64,000 bases of DNA from Streptomyces sp. SAJ15 (lineage in GTDB: Bacteria > Actinomycetota > Actinomycetes > Streptomycetales > Streptomycetaceae): the NCBI RefSeq assembly GCF_007595705.1, contig NZ_NISY01000004.1, positions 558,001 to 622,000 on the forward strand. The letters run 5' to 3'. The notes under the pieces were generated by a model. The model was given only the letters and a program-made list of their open reading frames with translations. It made no database searches and was not told the origin of the DNA. The position numbers and the translations under genes were made by a program. Every line of letters begins with the position of its first letter. The first letter of the stretch is position 1. Below are positions 14,465-24,000 of this stretch, in pieces.

Positions 14465-16237
14465 GTGGACGTGGGCCTGCGCCAATTCGTGATCGACGCC
14501 TGGTCGTGGCTGAACTACAAGCCGGTGATGGCCGACGCTGGCCGTCCGGGCAGCCGCGCGTTCCCAGAGCTGGCCAAATCGTGGGTGCCACCGCACGAGC
14601 TTCGGCGGTTGGCCGCGTACAAGGTGCTGGCGTCGTACGACAACAACCAGGCCGGGCAGCTCGCGGCGGCCGGGGGCGACGCGAGTGCGCTGGAGCGGCG
14701 GGAGCTGGGCGACGCGGCGAACCTGGTGGACACCGCGCTCGGCTACCTCCTCGGTTCGGAGCAGAAGGTCACGGTCGAGGGCGCCGAGCACGCCGATGCG
14801 AGGACGTCGACGCCCGGTGCGGCGGAGGCCGCCGCCGTTCAGGACCGGCTCAGGAAGTGGGCGGACAAGGAGCTGCTGACCTTCCGGGTCCAGCAGGCCG
14901 AGCGAGCTGCGGTGCTGCTCGGCGACAGTGTGATGGTGCTGGCATGGAACCCGGAGAAGCAGCGGCCGACGCTGCGGGTCTACGATCCGGGCTTCTTCTT
15001 CCCGCAGTGGGACGACGAGGACGAGGACTTCCCCAGCCGGGTGCATCTGGCGTGGGAGCTGCCGGCGGACGACGACGCCGGGTTGAAGGCCAGGGTGCGT
15101 CGGGTGACGTACGAGCTGGGTCCGATCTCCGAGAACGGCGAGCCCGGCGAGGAAGGTGCTTCGACTGGTCGGCGGCAGTACCCGTGGGAGCCGGGTCGGA
15201 CGTCCACCGTGACGTGCTACCTCACTGACGCGGAGTGGCTGCTGGAGGACCTGAAGAACGGCGAGACCCTGGACCGGCTGCCGATGGACAAGGCGAGCTT
15301 CCGGGTGCGGCCGGATGGCACGGAGCTGAACCGGCTGGATCTGATGATCGACTTCGTGCCGGTGGTGCACATCGCGAACACGATCCCCGACGGCGGGGAG
15401 CACTGGGGGCGCTCGATTCTGGCGCGGGTTCTGCAGGCGCTCGATGAGCTCGCGGCCACGGACTCGGACAGCTCGGCGGCCTCCGCGACGACGGGCACGC
15501 CGATCATCGGACTCGCGGGTGCGCGGCTGCCGGTCGATCGGGCCACGGGCAAGCCGCAGGAGCTTCAGGTGAAGGCCGGTGCGGTGTGGCAGCTCGGCGA
15601 AACCGGGCGGATGGATGCCCTGGACACGTCGCCGCAGCTGGCCGAACTGCGGGCGCGGGTGGATCACCTGCTGGAGCGGATCGCGGCGAACAGCCGCGTG
15701 ACGGCAGCCGGGCTCGGGACGCTGGAGGCCACGGAGGTGCCGTCGGGGTACGCGCTGAAGCTGGCTCTGGGGCCTCTGGATGCTCTGATCGGCATGATGC
15801 GGCTCGCCCGTGAACATAAGTACCGGCTGCTGTTCAAGATGGTGCAGCGGCTGTACCAGGCCGGGCGTGCGGAGGGCTGGGCTGCTGGGGAGACGCTGCC
15901 AGCGCGGCTGGCGTGGGCGCCGCACACGCCGACGGACCGGGGCGCGGTGCTGGAGGAGGTCGTCAAGGCGTACGGGGCGGGGGTGCTGTCGCTGGAGACG
16001 GCGGTGGCGATGCTGCTGGAGGCCGGGTACCCGATCAAGGACGCCTCGCAGGAGGTGGAGCGGATCCGGGCTAAGGCGGAGCAGGAGGCCGCGGTGCGGA
16101 TGGCGGAGGCCGCTGCTCGGCGCGAGCGCGACGAGGATGACGGCGACCAGGAGGAGGACGACGGGTCGGGGTCGGCCGGGGTGAGGAAGCCGGTGGGGAA
16201 GGTGAGCGAGCGGGAGCCGGTGGAGGCGGGCCGGTGA
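14465..16237 (+). CDS. Portal protein
   Basis: A 590-residue portal of the SPP1 gp6-like type, forming the dodecameric DNA channel at one capsid vertex. It has VLLGDSVMVLAWNPEKQRPTLRVYDPGFFFPQWDDEDEDF (wing/stem region, ~155-195), PVVHIANTIPDGGEHWGRSILARVLQALDELAATDSDSSAAS (~300-340; the conserved stretch before the channel helix) and an acidic C-terminal tail (DEDDGDQEEDDGSG). The start is uncertain: GTG at 14465 or 14471, or the ATG at 14459 in another frame; no strong ribosome site is seen. Position after terminase confirms the role. Confidence 0.88.
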   Translation: MDVGLRQFVIDAWSWLNYKPVMADAGRPGSRAFPELAKSWVPPHELRRLAAYKVLASYDNNQAGQLAAAGGDASALERRELGDAANLVDTALGYLLGSEQKVTVEGAEHADARTSTPGAAEAAAVQDRLRKWADKELLTFRVQQAERAAVLLGDSVMVLAWNPEKQRPTLRVYDPGFFFPQWDDEDEDFPSRVHLAWELPADDDAGLKARVRRVTYELGPISENGEPGEEGASTGRRQYPWEPGRTSTVTCYLTDAEWLLEDLKNGETLDRLPMDKASFRVRPDGTELNRLDLMIDFVPVVHIANTIPDGGEHWGRSILARVLQALDELAATDSDSSAASATTGTPIIGLAGARLPVDRATGKPQELQVKAGAVWQLGETGRMDALDTSPQLAELRARVDHLLERIAANSRVTAAGLGTLEATEVPSGYALKLALGPLDALIGMMRLAREHKYRLLFKMVQRLYQAGRAEGWAAGETLPARLAWAPHTPTDRGAVLEEVVKAYGAGVLSLETAVAMLLEAGYPIKDASQEVERIRAKAEQEAAVRMAEAAARRERDEDDGDQEEDDGSGSAGVRKPVGKVSEREPVEAGR

Positions 16238-16363
16238 CGCGGCCTCGGGGTGGTGCCTTCCTTGTTCGACGCCATCCTGGGGCAGTCGGACAGGGCTCGT
16301 GGCCGTGTCGGTGCAGGTGGCTACACTGGCTGTCAGCGCGGGGGCGCGCTCTGGAGGAGATGT

Positions 16364-17071
16364 ATGGTCCGGCCCCTGCCGCCTCGCCGTCGTGTCGGCC
16401 ACCGCCGTGACGGGCGGCCGATCTACCCGATTCTTGGTGCCTCGTCGGAGGACGAGACGAACGACCAGCTCGACGACGCCACGGACAGCGGCGGCCAGGA
16501 GCAGCAGATCACGGTCACCCAGGACCGGTTGGGCAAGATGCTTACCCGCGAGAAGGCACAGGGCGAACGGGCCGCGATCAAACGGCTGTTGTCCACGCTC
16601 GGGTTCGACTCCCCGAAGGCACTTACCGAGTTCGTGACCGCGCAGCGCGAGGCAGAGCAGGCCGCGCTGTCGGAGGTGGAGCGTCGGGAGCAGGCGGCTG
16701 CCGAGCGGGAGTTGCAGGCTGCACGCCGGGAGGAGCTGGCCGCCGAGCGGGAGAGGGCGGCGCTTCGCCGGGCCGCGCTGGTGGCGCTCGGTGCGGAGGG
16801 TGACGACTTGGTGGACGCGGAGCGTCTGCTGGCCGTGGATGAGGAGGACGCGGACGAGGCGCAGATCCAGTCGGCGGCCGAGGCCCTGCGGGCACGTCGC
16901 CCTGAGTTGTTCGGCGGGGTCCGCGCGCTTGTGCCGGCCGCCCCCGCGGGCGCACCGGCCGGTCGCGGCCCGATCCGTACGGCCCCGGTGTCCAGGCCCG
17001 GTTCGGCTGGGTTGGAGATGGCCAAGCGCCGTGGCCTGATCCCGGAGTTCAGCGACTCCGGAGCCCGATAA
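16364..17071 (+). CDS. Capsid scaffolding protein
   Basis: A 235-residue, highly charged, mostly helical protein. Residues ~60-140 (ITVTQDRLGKMLTREKAQGERAAIKRLLSTLGF...VERREQAAAERELQAARREELAAERE) form a long coiled coil, the layout of phage scaffolds that guide capsid assembly and then leave. GGAGGAG stands 5 nt before the ATG at 16364. It lies between portal and decoration protein, the usual place. A protease domain is not seen, so head maturation may be proteolysis-free or the protease is elsewhere. Confidence 0.75.
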   Translation: MVRPLPPRRRVGHRRDGRPIYPILGASSEDETNDQLDDATDSGGQEQQITVTQDRLGKMLTREKAQGERAAIKRLLSTLGFDSPKALTEFVTAQREAEQAALSEVERREQAAAERELQAARREELAAERERAALRRAALVALGAEGDDLVDAERLLAVDEEDADEAQIQSAAEALRARRPELFGGVRALVPAAPAGAPAGRGPIRTAPVSRPGSAGLEMAKRRGLIPEFSDSGAR

Positions 17072-17175
17072 TCCGGCCCAGACCTTGGGGGACCACGCCC
17101 CCTGAACTTCGTGGACGGCATCGCCTCCGTGGGCGGTGTGCGGAATCTGACCGCAGCGTCCATGGAGACACGCAC

Positions 17176-17592
17176 ATGACCATCCAGCCCGTCTCGAAGT
17201 CCGAGTACACCACCGCCAACCGCGAGTGGCTGGCGTCCCTGCACGGCACCGACTCCGTCGACACGATCACCCTCGACCTGAACCTGTTCTGCGAGGGCAC
17301 GCACTACGTGTGCGGCGACGGCTGCGACCCGTATGGCCGGGTGCTGTCCGGTGTGCCGGTCGGCAGGGTCGCTGAGTCCGGCCTGTATGGCCCGTACGAC
17401 CCGGAGGCGCACTGCGGCCGCCAGATCCTGCGCGGCTTCCTGATCGCCGAGGCCCCGTTCGCGCCGGGCCAGACCCGTGTTCCGGCCGCACTGCTGTGGC
17501 ACGGCGCGGTGAAGGCATCGAAGGTGCCGGGCGGCATCGACGTGTCCCAGCTCGTGTGGCACCCGCGTGCCGCGCAGATCCGCTTTGTGTGA
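17176..17592 (+). CDS. Head decoration protein (lambda gpD-like)
   Basis: A 138-residue protein with segments TLDLNLFCEGTHYVCGDGCDPYGRVLSGVPVGRVAESGLYGPYDP and RQILRGFLIAEAPFAPGQTRVPAALLWHGAVKASKVPG. This is the actinophage version of the capsid-stabilising decoration protein: strand-rich, with a glycine-containing turn and a 'GFL...VP.AL..HG.V....LP' core. It sits directly before the major capsid gene. The ATG at 17176 is preceded by a GGAGACACGCAC stretch. Confidence 0.75.
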   Translation: MTIQPVSKSEYTTANREWLASLHGTDSVDTITLDLNLFCEGTHYVCGDGCDPYGRVLSGVPVGRVAESGLYGPYDPEAHCGRQILRGFLIAEAPFAPGQTRVPAALLWHGAVKASKVPGGIDVSQLVWHPRAAQIRFV

Positions 17593-17605
17593 GCGGGGGC
17601 CAGCT

Positions 17606-18655
17606 GTGACGATTCAGGACCTGCTCAAGGACGTCTCGGTCATGGACCTGACGGCGTTCGCCAGGGCGATCCCGTCCCCGAAGGACTTCCTCCTCACTCA
17701 GACGATCTTCCCGACCGTGGAGATGCGGGAGGTGAAGTGGCGTACGAAGGACTCGGGCCGGTACGTCAACGTCGCCAAGTACCGGGCGTTCAACGCCTCG
17801 GTGCCGTTCGCAACCCGTGAGGCATGGCAGACGTCCCGCGAGGGCGCGCTGCCCGCGCTGGGCCAGAAGCTCGTCGTCTCCGAGCAGGAACAGATCCTGC
17901 TGGAGGCGTCGCACGGCTCGGATCAGGACCGGCTGATCGAACTGCTGTACGACGACGTGGAACGGCACGTCGAGGCCATCCGGTCCCGGCTGGAGTTGGC
18001 CGCCGGCGACGTACTCGCGGACGGCCGGTTCACGCTGGAGCAGGAGAACGGCCTGACGCTGGAGGTGGACTGGAACGTCCCCGCCGAGAACATGCCGGTC
18101 GCCCGGACACCGTGGTCGGAGCCGGCCTCCGACCCGATCGCGGACGAGCTGCGGTGGATCCAGCACCTGGACGACATCGGCGCGCCGGAGCCGGAGCTGG
18201 TGATCACCTCCCGGAAGGCGTTCAGCTACCTGGCGGCGAACAATGCCTACCGGGCGGCCTACTACGGGTCCGTGAGCCCGTCGACCACGCCGACGGCGAC
18301 GCTCACTCCGCAGCAGATCAACGTGGTGCGCGGCAACTACAGCCTGCCGCCGATCCAGTTCTACAAGGCCCAGGTGCGGGTGGACGGCAAGCCCCGCAAG
18401 GTGCTGCCCGAGGACCTGTGGATTCTCGTGCCGCCGGAGCGGGAGAAGTGGGCGCAGACCATGTACGGGGTGACCGCGGAAGCCCTGGTGCTGTCGCGCG
18501 GGTCGAACCCCGAGATCATCCGCGAGGATGCTCCCGGCCTGATCATCACCCGAGGTGTCCAGGATGACCCCGTGCAGATCTGGACCAAGGGCGCCGCGGT
18601 CGGGATGCCCGTCATGCACACCCCGGACGCGCACATCGTGGCGAAGGTCCTGTGA
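17606..18655 (+). CDS. Major capsid protein (phage capsid protein E family)
   Basis: A 349-residue protein. An N-terminal arm (IQDLLKDVSVMDLTAFARAIPSPKDFLLTQTIFPTVEMREVKWRTKD) precedes the shell domain (YVNVAKYRAFNASVPFATREAW...GQKLVVSEQEQILLEASHG). There is a long spine-like helix and a P-domain ending in DPVQIWTKGAAVGMPVMHTPDAHIVAKVL. This matches the capsid E family (HK97 fold) of siphoviruses. I start at the GTG at 17606; the frame is open upstream into the decoration gene, but the conserved arm begins at 'VTIQDLLK'. Assembles the icosahedral head around the scaffold. Confidence 0.9.
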   Translation: MTIQDLLKDVSVMDLTAFARAIPSPKDFLLTQTIFPTVEMREVKWRTKDSGRYVNVAKYRAFNASVPFATREAWQTSREGALPALGQKLVVSEQEQILLEASHGSDQDRLIELLYDDVERHVEAIRSRLELAAGDVLADGRFTLEQENGLTLEVDWNVPAENMPVARTPWSEPASDPIADELRWIQHLDDIGAPEPELVITSRKAFSYLAANNAYRAAYYGSVSPSTTPTATLTPQQINVVRGNYSLPPIQFYKAQVRVDGKPRKVLPEDLWILVPPEREKWAQTMYGVTAEALVLSRGSNPEIIREDAPGLIITRGVQDDPVQIWTKGAAVGMPVMHTPDAHIVAKVL

Positions 18656-18954
18656 TGGCGGGCCGGGGGCGGCTGAAGGCCGCGGTCTACGTACAGGACC
18701 CGACCACGCGGGAGGAGTTGATCCTGCTGCCGGGAGACTACCCGGAGCCGGGGGTGGCCGCGCTGATCACCAACCCGGACGCGTGGGAGGAACCGCCGGA
18801 CGACTGCGACGAGCCGGAAGAGACTGTCGTGGTGGAGAAGTTCGGGCCGTCCGGGAACAAGGACGGCGGCCAGGAGGAGACGGCTGGCACGGGCGGGGCG
18901 AGGAAGTCCCCGTCAAGGCGGGGCGCGGGTCGTTCCGCGTCCTCGTCGTCGTGA
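18655..18954 (+). CDS. Small acidic/basic structural-operon protein, unknown
   Basis: A 99-residue protein: a small beta-rich N-terminal half (AAVYVQDPTTREELILLPGDYPEPGVAALITNPDAWE), an acidic middle and an Arg/Ser tail. The same short 'hypothetical' protein commonly follows the capsid gene in actinophages and may be a minor capsid or head-completion factor. Its ATG overlaps the capsid stop by one base, or a GTG 3 nt earlier may be used. Confidence 0.6.
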   Translation: MAGRGRLKAAVYVQDPTTREELILLPGDYPEPGVAALITNPDAWEEPPDDCDEPEETVVVEKFGPSGNKDGGQEETAGTGGARKSPSRRGAGRSASSSS

Positions 18955-19024
18955 CCATCTGGAGGCGCGGCCCGCCACCGGGAACAGCCCGGCGGCGGGC
19001 CGCACCGCGTGGAGGGAGTAGCGG

Positions 19025-19345
19025 GTGGACGAGTTCCAGCGGTCATGGCTGCTGGCGCAGATCGGGCCGGACACCGACCCGGCCGACCTGGAGCGCCGGT
19101 TCTTCCGACTGCGCTCGGTGCGCGCAGTTGCGCTGGAGGTGCTGGGCGAGCGGCGAGCGAAGCTCCTCGCGGACCCGCTGAAGGTCACCGTGGACGGGGT
19201 GGTGACCATGGACCTCCAGGAGAACTTGCGAGGGATCGAGCGGCATATCGAAGTTGTACGGCAGGTGCCTGCGCCAGAGGACGAAGACGAAGCGAGCGAA
19301 ACTCTGGCAGTGGCTAGGCTCGTGCCGACCCGCTGCTACAGATAG
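19025..19345 (+). CDS. Putative head-tail connector protein, last phage gene before the cargo
   Basis: A 106-residue protein: MDEFQRSWLLAQIGPDTDPADLERRFFRLRSVRAVALEVLGERRAKLLADPLKVTVDGVVTMDLQENLRGIERHI... is a short helical protein of the size and position of adaptor/connector proteins. GGAGGGAG precedes the GTG start. The final ~12 residues (VARLVPTRCYR) differ in style from the acidic stretch before them. Because foreign cargo begins at about this point, the natural C-terminus may have been replaced by the insertion. Only position supports the connector call. Confidence 0.55.
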   Translation: MDEFQRSWLLAQIGPDTDPADLERRFFRLRSVRAVALEVLGERRAKLLADPLKVTVDGVVTMDLQENLRGIERHIEVVRQVPAPEDEDEASETLAVARLVPTRCYR

Positions 19346-19413
19346 CGCGCGGCTCTGGGGCCACGCCGGCGAGACACTGCAGCACTTCGTCTGTGCCTTG
19401 AGACCGCCCGAAG

Positions 19414-19439
19414 GCCGCGGGGGCAGGTGCCCCCGCGGC
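19414..19439. terminator. Terminator at left edge of cargo
   Basis: GCCGCGGGGGCA-GG-TGCCCCCGCGGC, a 12-bp perfect stem. It would stop phage late transcription from entering the cargo, and transcription from the minus-strand gene at 19453-19695. Confidence 0.7.
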
Positions 19440-19452
19440 GTGTCTCACGGTT

Positions 19453-19695
19453 CTACGGCCAAGGCCAGTGGCCCCAACTCGCCGCCCCGAGTACCAGGGA
19501 CGCAACTGCTGCACCCGTCACAATCGCGGGCGAGATGTACACCGCGAAGACGGTGCGGCCGCCGATCAGCAGTTGTACGTTGGCGCGCCGTACATGGGCG
19601 GACGTCGACGATGGAGGCTCCGGGCCCCAGGCGTCATCCGCGGGGCCATCCCCGGGTGACTGCCGGCTGGAGCCTGTGCCATGGTGTGTACTCAC
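19453..19695 (-). CDS. Small putative membrane protein, 80 residues
   Basis: The GTG at 19695 is preceded by AAAGGAC at a normal distance. The N-terminal half is polar and low-complexity (THHGTGSSRQSPGDGPADD). The C-terminal half (NVQLLIGGRTVFAVYISPAIVTGAAVASLVLGAASWGHWPWP) has one hydrophobic helix and a Trp-rich end. It lies downstream of the transporter on the same strand but is separated from it by the terminator at 19802. No family recognised; it could be spurious. Confidence 0.4.
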   Translation of the reverse strand: MSTHHGTGSSRQSPGDGPADDAWGPEPPSSTSAHVRRANVQLLIGGRTVFAVYISPAIVTGAAVASLVLGAASWGHWPWP

Positions 19696-19801
19696 CAGTT
19701 GTCCTTTCGCATGAGCAAGGCCGCCGTCTCCCTGGCCGCCAAACCTGAAGAAGACGGTGGCACGCGACACTCGGTCCCCCCGGGTTCGAGAGGACACAAA
19801 A

Positions 19802-19833
19802 GGGCCCCACCAGACCTAGGCATGGTGGGGCCC
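19802..19833 (-). terminator. Terminator for the leftward transporter gene
   Basis: GGGCCCCACCA and TGGTGGGGCCC form an 11-bp stem; on the minus strand it is followed by TTTTGTG, so it ends the transporter transcript. The surrounding 19696-20017 holds no other gene that I can support. Confidence 0.8.
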
Positions 19834-20017
19834 TCATTGATGACGCGACCGTATCGGAGGGGCCAGGAGCGAGGCAAGTTGACCCTGCGACTCGTGCCCT
19901 GGCGTCAATGGCCAGATGTCCACGGGGAGTTGTGCTGGTACTCCGCATGCACAGGTCAGTGCCACGCGGTGCCCACACCAGCACCCCCGATAACGTCGCC
20001 AACGGTGTTGAGGGTGA

Positions 20018-20539
20018 TCAGGCGCTCGCGCTCGCCTGCTTGCGGCGTCGAAGGAGGGCCAGCACGGCGATTGCAGCGAAGGTCATCCACGCCTTGCCGA
20101 GAATCTGGCCGGGCAGGTACTCGAAGGAACCGAAGGCCAACTTGAGGAAGAGGAGGCTGTCCGCGAGCAGGCCGACGGCGTTCGAGGCGAGCATCGCGAT
20201 CAGCAGGCCGCGCTTCCGGAGGGGCTCGTAGACGACGAAGTCCATTGTCTCGGCCACCGCGAAGGCGGCAGCTGAGGCGCCAGCCAGCGCCGGGTCAGCA
20301 AGGAAGTACGACAGGATGGTGCCGACGGCTATGGCCGCGAGAACAGCACCACGGCCAGCGGACTCACGGGCGAGGTCCCGAAGTACCAAGGCGAGACCCA
20401 CCATGTAGACCCCGGCAGGGGCGATGTAGCCGAAGCCGACGGGGACGGCTCCGAAGTGGGTGACGGCAAGGTTCGCGGCAGGGATGGTGGCGACGTAGGC
20501 GACGAGGGTCGCGATACCGGCAGGGGCGGGGACGTTCAC
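20018..20539 (-). CDS. VUT/YhhQ-family transporter, probable queuosine-precursor (preQ0) importer
   Basis: A 173-residue integral membrane protein with about five to six hydrophobic segments: GIATLVAYVATIPAANLAVTHFG, GFGYIAPAGVYMVGLALVLRDLARESAG, GAVLAAIAVGTILSYFL, AAAFAVAETMDFVVYEPLRKRGLLIAMLASNAVGLLADSLLFLKLAFG and a C-terminal helix. The VYMVGLALVLRDL and SNAVGLLADSLLFLKLAFGS patterns are those of the VUT (DUF165/YhhQ) family; E. coli YhhQ imports preQ0/preQ1. Next to a system that consumes preQ0 this is probably a salvage route. The GTG at 20539 with an upstream AGAAAGAAG is my start; the longer frame is not hydrophobic. It is divergent from dpdE. Confidence 0.8.
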   Translation of the reverse strand: MNVPAPAGIATLVAYVATIPAANLAVTHFGAVPVGFGYIAPAGVYMVGLALVLRDLARESAGRGAVLAAIAVGTILSYFLADPALAGASAAAFAVAETMDFVVYEPLRKRGLLIAMLASNAVGLLADSLLFLKLAFGSFEYLPGQILGKAWMTFAAIAVLALLRRRKQASASA

Positions 20540-21094
20540 GGTCTTCTTTCTGTTTCGGTGATGTGGCGGTTTGCGCCGATACCACGCCGTGGACGGACAG
20601 CGAGGCGAACGCCCAGACAGTACAACCCAGGCCACTGACATCGGCACGGCTCGCGGCCTTGGAGACTCTGTCTGGGATTGAGTGCACTGCCGACGGCATA
20701 TGCAGATCAGGGCACCATGAGTCGGCTACATCCGGGCGCACCAGAGAGCGCATCTCGACCATGCACTCGCAGGTCAGGCGGAGGTCGTTCCCCAGCGGTC
20801 TCGCGGCGGTCGTTGCTGTGCCCGGCTCGCTGCGATGACGGTGTCACATCTGAGCAAGACGTTGTTTCGGCCGTATTTTGTGGCGCGACGCATTTAGCGA
20901 ACCAACCCGATAGGTCCATTTTAGTCCCCAATGGGTGGGTGTGCGGCGACCGCAGACGGATGCTGCAGGGGAACCTACTATCCAGTATCGAAAATGCATA
21001 CGAATTCGCGATCTACTCCGTCGACTGCGTTGTCAGTGGATGCGCTTAAGCTCGTGCCAGTTGTTAAATCAGCAGGTGGGGGGCGAGCAGAAGG
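20540..21094. promoter_or_regulatory. 555-bp gene-free regulatory region between transporter and dpdE
   Basis: No convincing gene is found on either strand. It must contain the divergent promoters for the leftward transporter and the rightward dpdE-D operon. The part from ~20860 to 21010 is relatively AT-rich (for example around TTTAGCGAACCAACCCGATAGGTCC and CGAAAATGCATACG), the likely promoter and operator zone. No defined operator could be assigned. Confidence 0.45.
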
Positions 21095-24000
21095 ATGTCT
21101 TCGGGCTTCGCGGTTGGACACCTCGTCGAGTTCACGGGGGCTCCGGGCATCGGCCGGGTTGGCGCCGTCGACGGCGAGATGCTGCGCGTCGACTTCTTCG
21201 AATCAGTAGCCGAGGAGGTCGTCCACTCTCAGCGTGTGCCGGCGAGGAGCTGCTGGCGTGCCAAACTCGAAGCAGAAACGCGGGTCTACTGGCGCGAACC
21301 GAGCACCGGAGATTGGCTCGCTGGCCGGGTCACGGGGGAGCACCTCCCGGAATACTTCATCCAGGTCCCCAACAAGAAGTGGAACGAGCGCGCGAACGAG
21401 TGCGATCTCCGAGTGCGTTGGGACCGCCCCGTTCACGATCCCCTCCAAGTCCTCACGAGTGGTGGTGGCGAGTCGGGGTTCTTCCGCGACGCTCGGCTTC
21501 CCTTCTTGCGTGACCTCGTTGCCCAACGGGCTGCTTGCGCGAACATGGCTGCGCTGCTGTCCTCGGCTGCCGAGGTCTTCCCACACCAGATCCGCGCGGC
21601 AATGACGGTGCTCGCTGACCCAGTGCAGCGATACCTCATCGCAGACGAAGTAGGCCTCGGGAAGACCATCGAGGCTGGGTTCGTCATCCGGCAGACCCTC
21701 CTGGACGATCCGCAGGCACGAATAACGGTCGTTGCCCCCGAGCCACTGCGGCGCCAGTGGGACAAGGAGCTCCGCAACAAGTTCTTCGTCGACGACTTTC
21801 CATCAGCCCGGATTGTGATCACGTCTCACGAGACGCCGGAGAAGTGGTCCGCGTACCACGACAGTGCACTTGTCGTCGTGGACGAAGCCCATGCACTGGT
21901 GCAGAACGCCGACGAGGGCCTCTCGCCCTACAGGGAGCTAGCCGCCCTGGCTCACTCCGCACCGAAGCTCCTGCTCCTGTCCGCGACCCCCGTGACTTCG
22001 CACTACACCACTCACCTCGGCCTGCTGCACCTGCTCGACCGCGACCTCTACAGCTGGGACGACCGCGAAGCTTTCGAGCACCGCTATGCCCTACGAGCCG
22101 AGTTGGCCGACAGCGTCTACGCCCTGGATGCCACCTTCACCTTCCTGCTGAGGTCCACGCTCGACGACATCCGGCGGATCCTCCCCGATGACCCCCGATT
22201 TGAGCACCTTGCAGATCGGATCGTCGCATGTCTCACCGAGGACGATGACCTCCGCGATGAAGTAGAACCGGATGAACTCTCCCTGCGCGTAGAGGAGCTG
22301 CGGGGGCACATCAGCGAGACGTACCGCCTCCACCGCCGGGTGATCCGACACCGGCGCGACCAGGTGGAGAGGCCAGAAGACGATTCCGAAGAAGGCGAAC
22401 CCTACGCTGTCCGCGGGCGGAAACTCTCGGACGTCATCACCCTGCAGTCCACCTTCGACGCGGTCGAAACCGCCCTTACGGAGTGGCGCATCGGCGTCTC
22501 AAGTTCCTTGCTCGATGCCGGGCTTGAAGCTCAGACCACCGCGTACGCCCGCATCCTCGGCGTCCTCATGTCCAGGACGGGCGGGCCCTTCGACGACTTC
22601 GTCGACGCCCTGCGCTGGCGAGTCCGCGGAGATGGCGAGGCGGCGCAACGAGCCGGTCTCAGTGCCCAGGAGCAGGCCATGCTCGCCGCGCCCCCTCTCA
22701 TCCCTGCAGAGGTAGAAGCACTCGACGAGCTAGAGAGGCACCTCGACGAAGCAGAGGGCAACCAGCCGCTCAAGGCGACAGTCAACGCCCTCGTCCCCAC
22801 TCTGAATCGCGGTGGACGCATCGTTGTCTTCTGCGGTGCGGGCGTGCTGGCACACCAACTCGCGGCGCACCTGCGGCGGCTGTCTCGTACAGCCTGTGTT
22901 GTGGAGCACACCGCACAAGCCGGAGCGGCAGCTTCCGAGGACGCGGTCACGAAGTGGCGCACAGCGCCGGGGACGTCCGTCCTTGTCGCCGACCACACCG
23001 CCGAGGACGGGCTGAACCTTCAGGCCGCGAGTGCCGTCGTTCATATGCGCCTGCCGTGGAACCCCAACCAGCTCGAACAACGGATCGGACGGGTTGACCG
23101 TTATCCCAGTGGCGAGTCCGTCAGCCAACTCGATAAAGCCAGCCAGTACGTGCTCAGCGCAAGCACCGAGGACGAAGCCCTTGGCACGGCGTGGCTGAAC
23201 CTGTTGCGCGACGGCTACGAGGTCTTCTCGAGGTCAGTGTCGACACTGCAGGACGCCATCGCAGAAGGCCGCGACGCTGTCTGGAGCGACGCCCTACGAG
23301 ATGGCCCGTCCGGGCTCGCCTCCGCCCAGCAACGAGTTCAAGACCAACTCCGCGAAGCCCGCCAACAGATCGAGAAGATGGACATGCTCGAAGCCATCTA
23401 CCTCGATGTCGATGACCGAGGCAGCATGGTCAAGAACCTCAGGGGGCTAGAACTGGAGTGGAAGGAGATCCAGCGCGGTGTCTTCCGGTACACGAGCGCA
23501 GGATCTGGCGGTATCAACATCCGCCACTACGAGCGCACAGCCGGCAAGACCGTCTTCGACCTCGTAGGGTCACGGCCGCAGGTGCCGCCGCGGCTCTACG
23601 TGGCGCAGACCGCGGCGCTGGAACCTGCCATGGCCCAGGGCACGTTCAACCGGTCCAGGGCCCTGCGTGATCCTGGCACAAGGCTGTTCCGCATAGGCAA
23701 CCCCTTCATCGACGCGCTCGCCGCGTTGAGCGACATCGACGAACGTGGCCAGGCCACTGCCTACCAGCGCGTGGACCCCAGCCACATGGGTGACCCGGAG
23801 CCCTACTTCGGCTTCGACTTCCTGGTTGAGGCCGACGCCTCCGTGGCGGCAGAGGCGATGGCCAACCGGAAAGAGGTGAAAAGGGCGTTGCAGCGCCAGG
23901 CCGATCTCCTCCTTCCGCCGTTCACGCGCAGAGTGTGGGTGCGGGCTGGAAGCACCGAGGCGCTGACGCTGGCCTCGGCGCTCGAATGGCTGAACGAGTC

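Noticed and set aside
14456..16402. 648-residue minus-strand frame opposite the portal gene
   Set aside because: Low-complexity Arg/Leu/His composition; portal motifs lie on the plus strand.
19780..19800. GGGTTCGAG near 19784 as a tRNA T-arm or attachment remnant
   Set aside because: Nine bases only, with no acceptor or anticodon stems around it; chance in GC-rich DNA.
20540..21094. Small plus-strand frames between the transporter and dpdE
   Set aside because: No ribosome sites and no coding character; best seen as a regulatory region.
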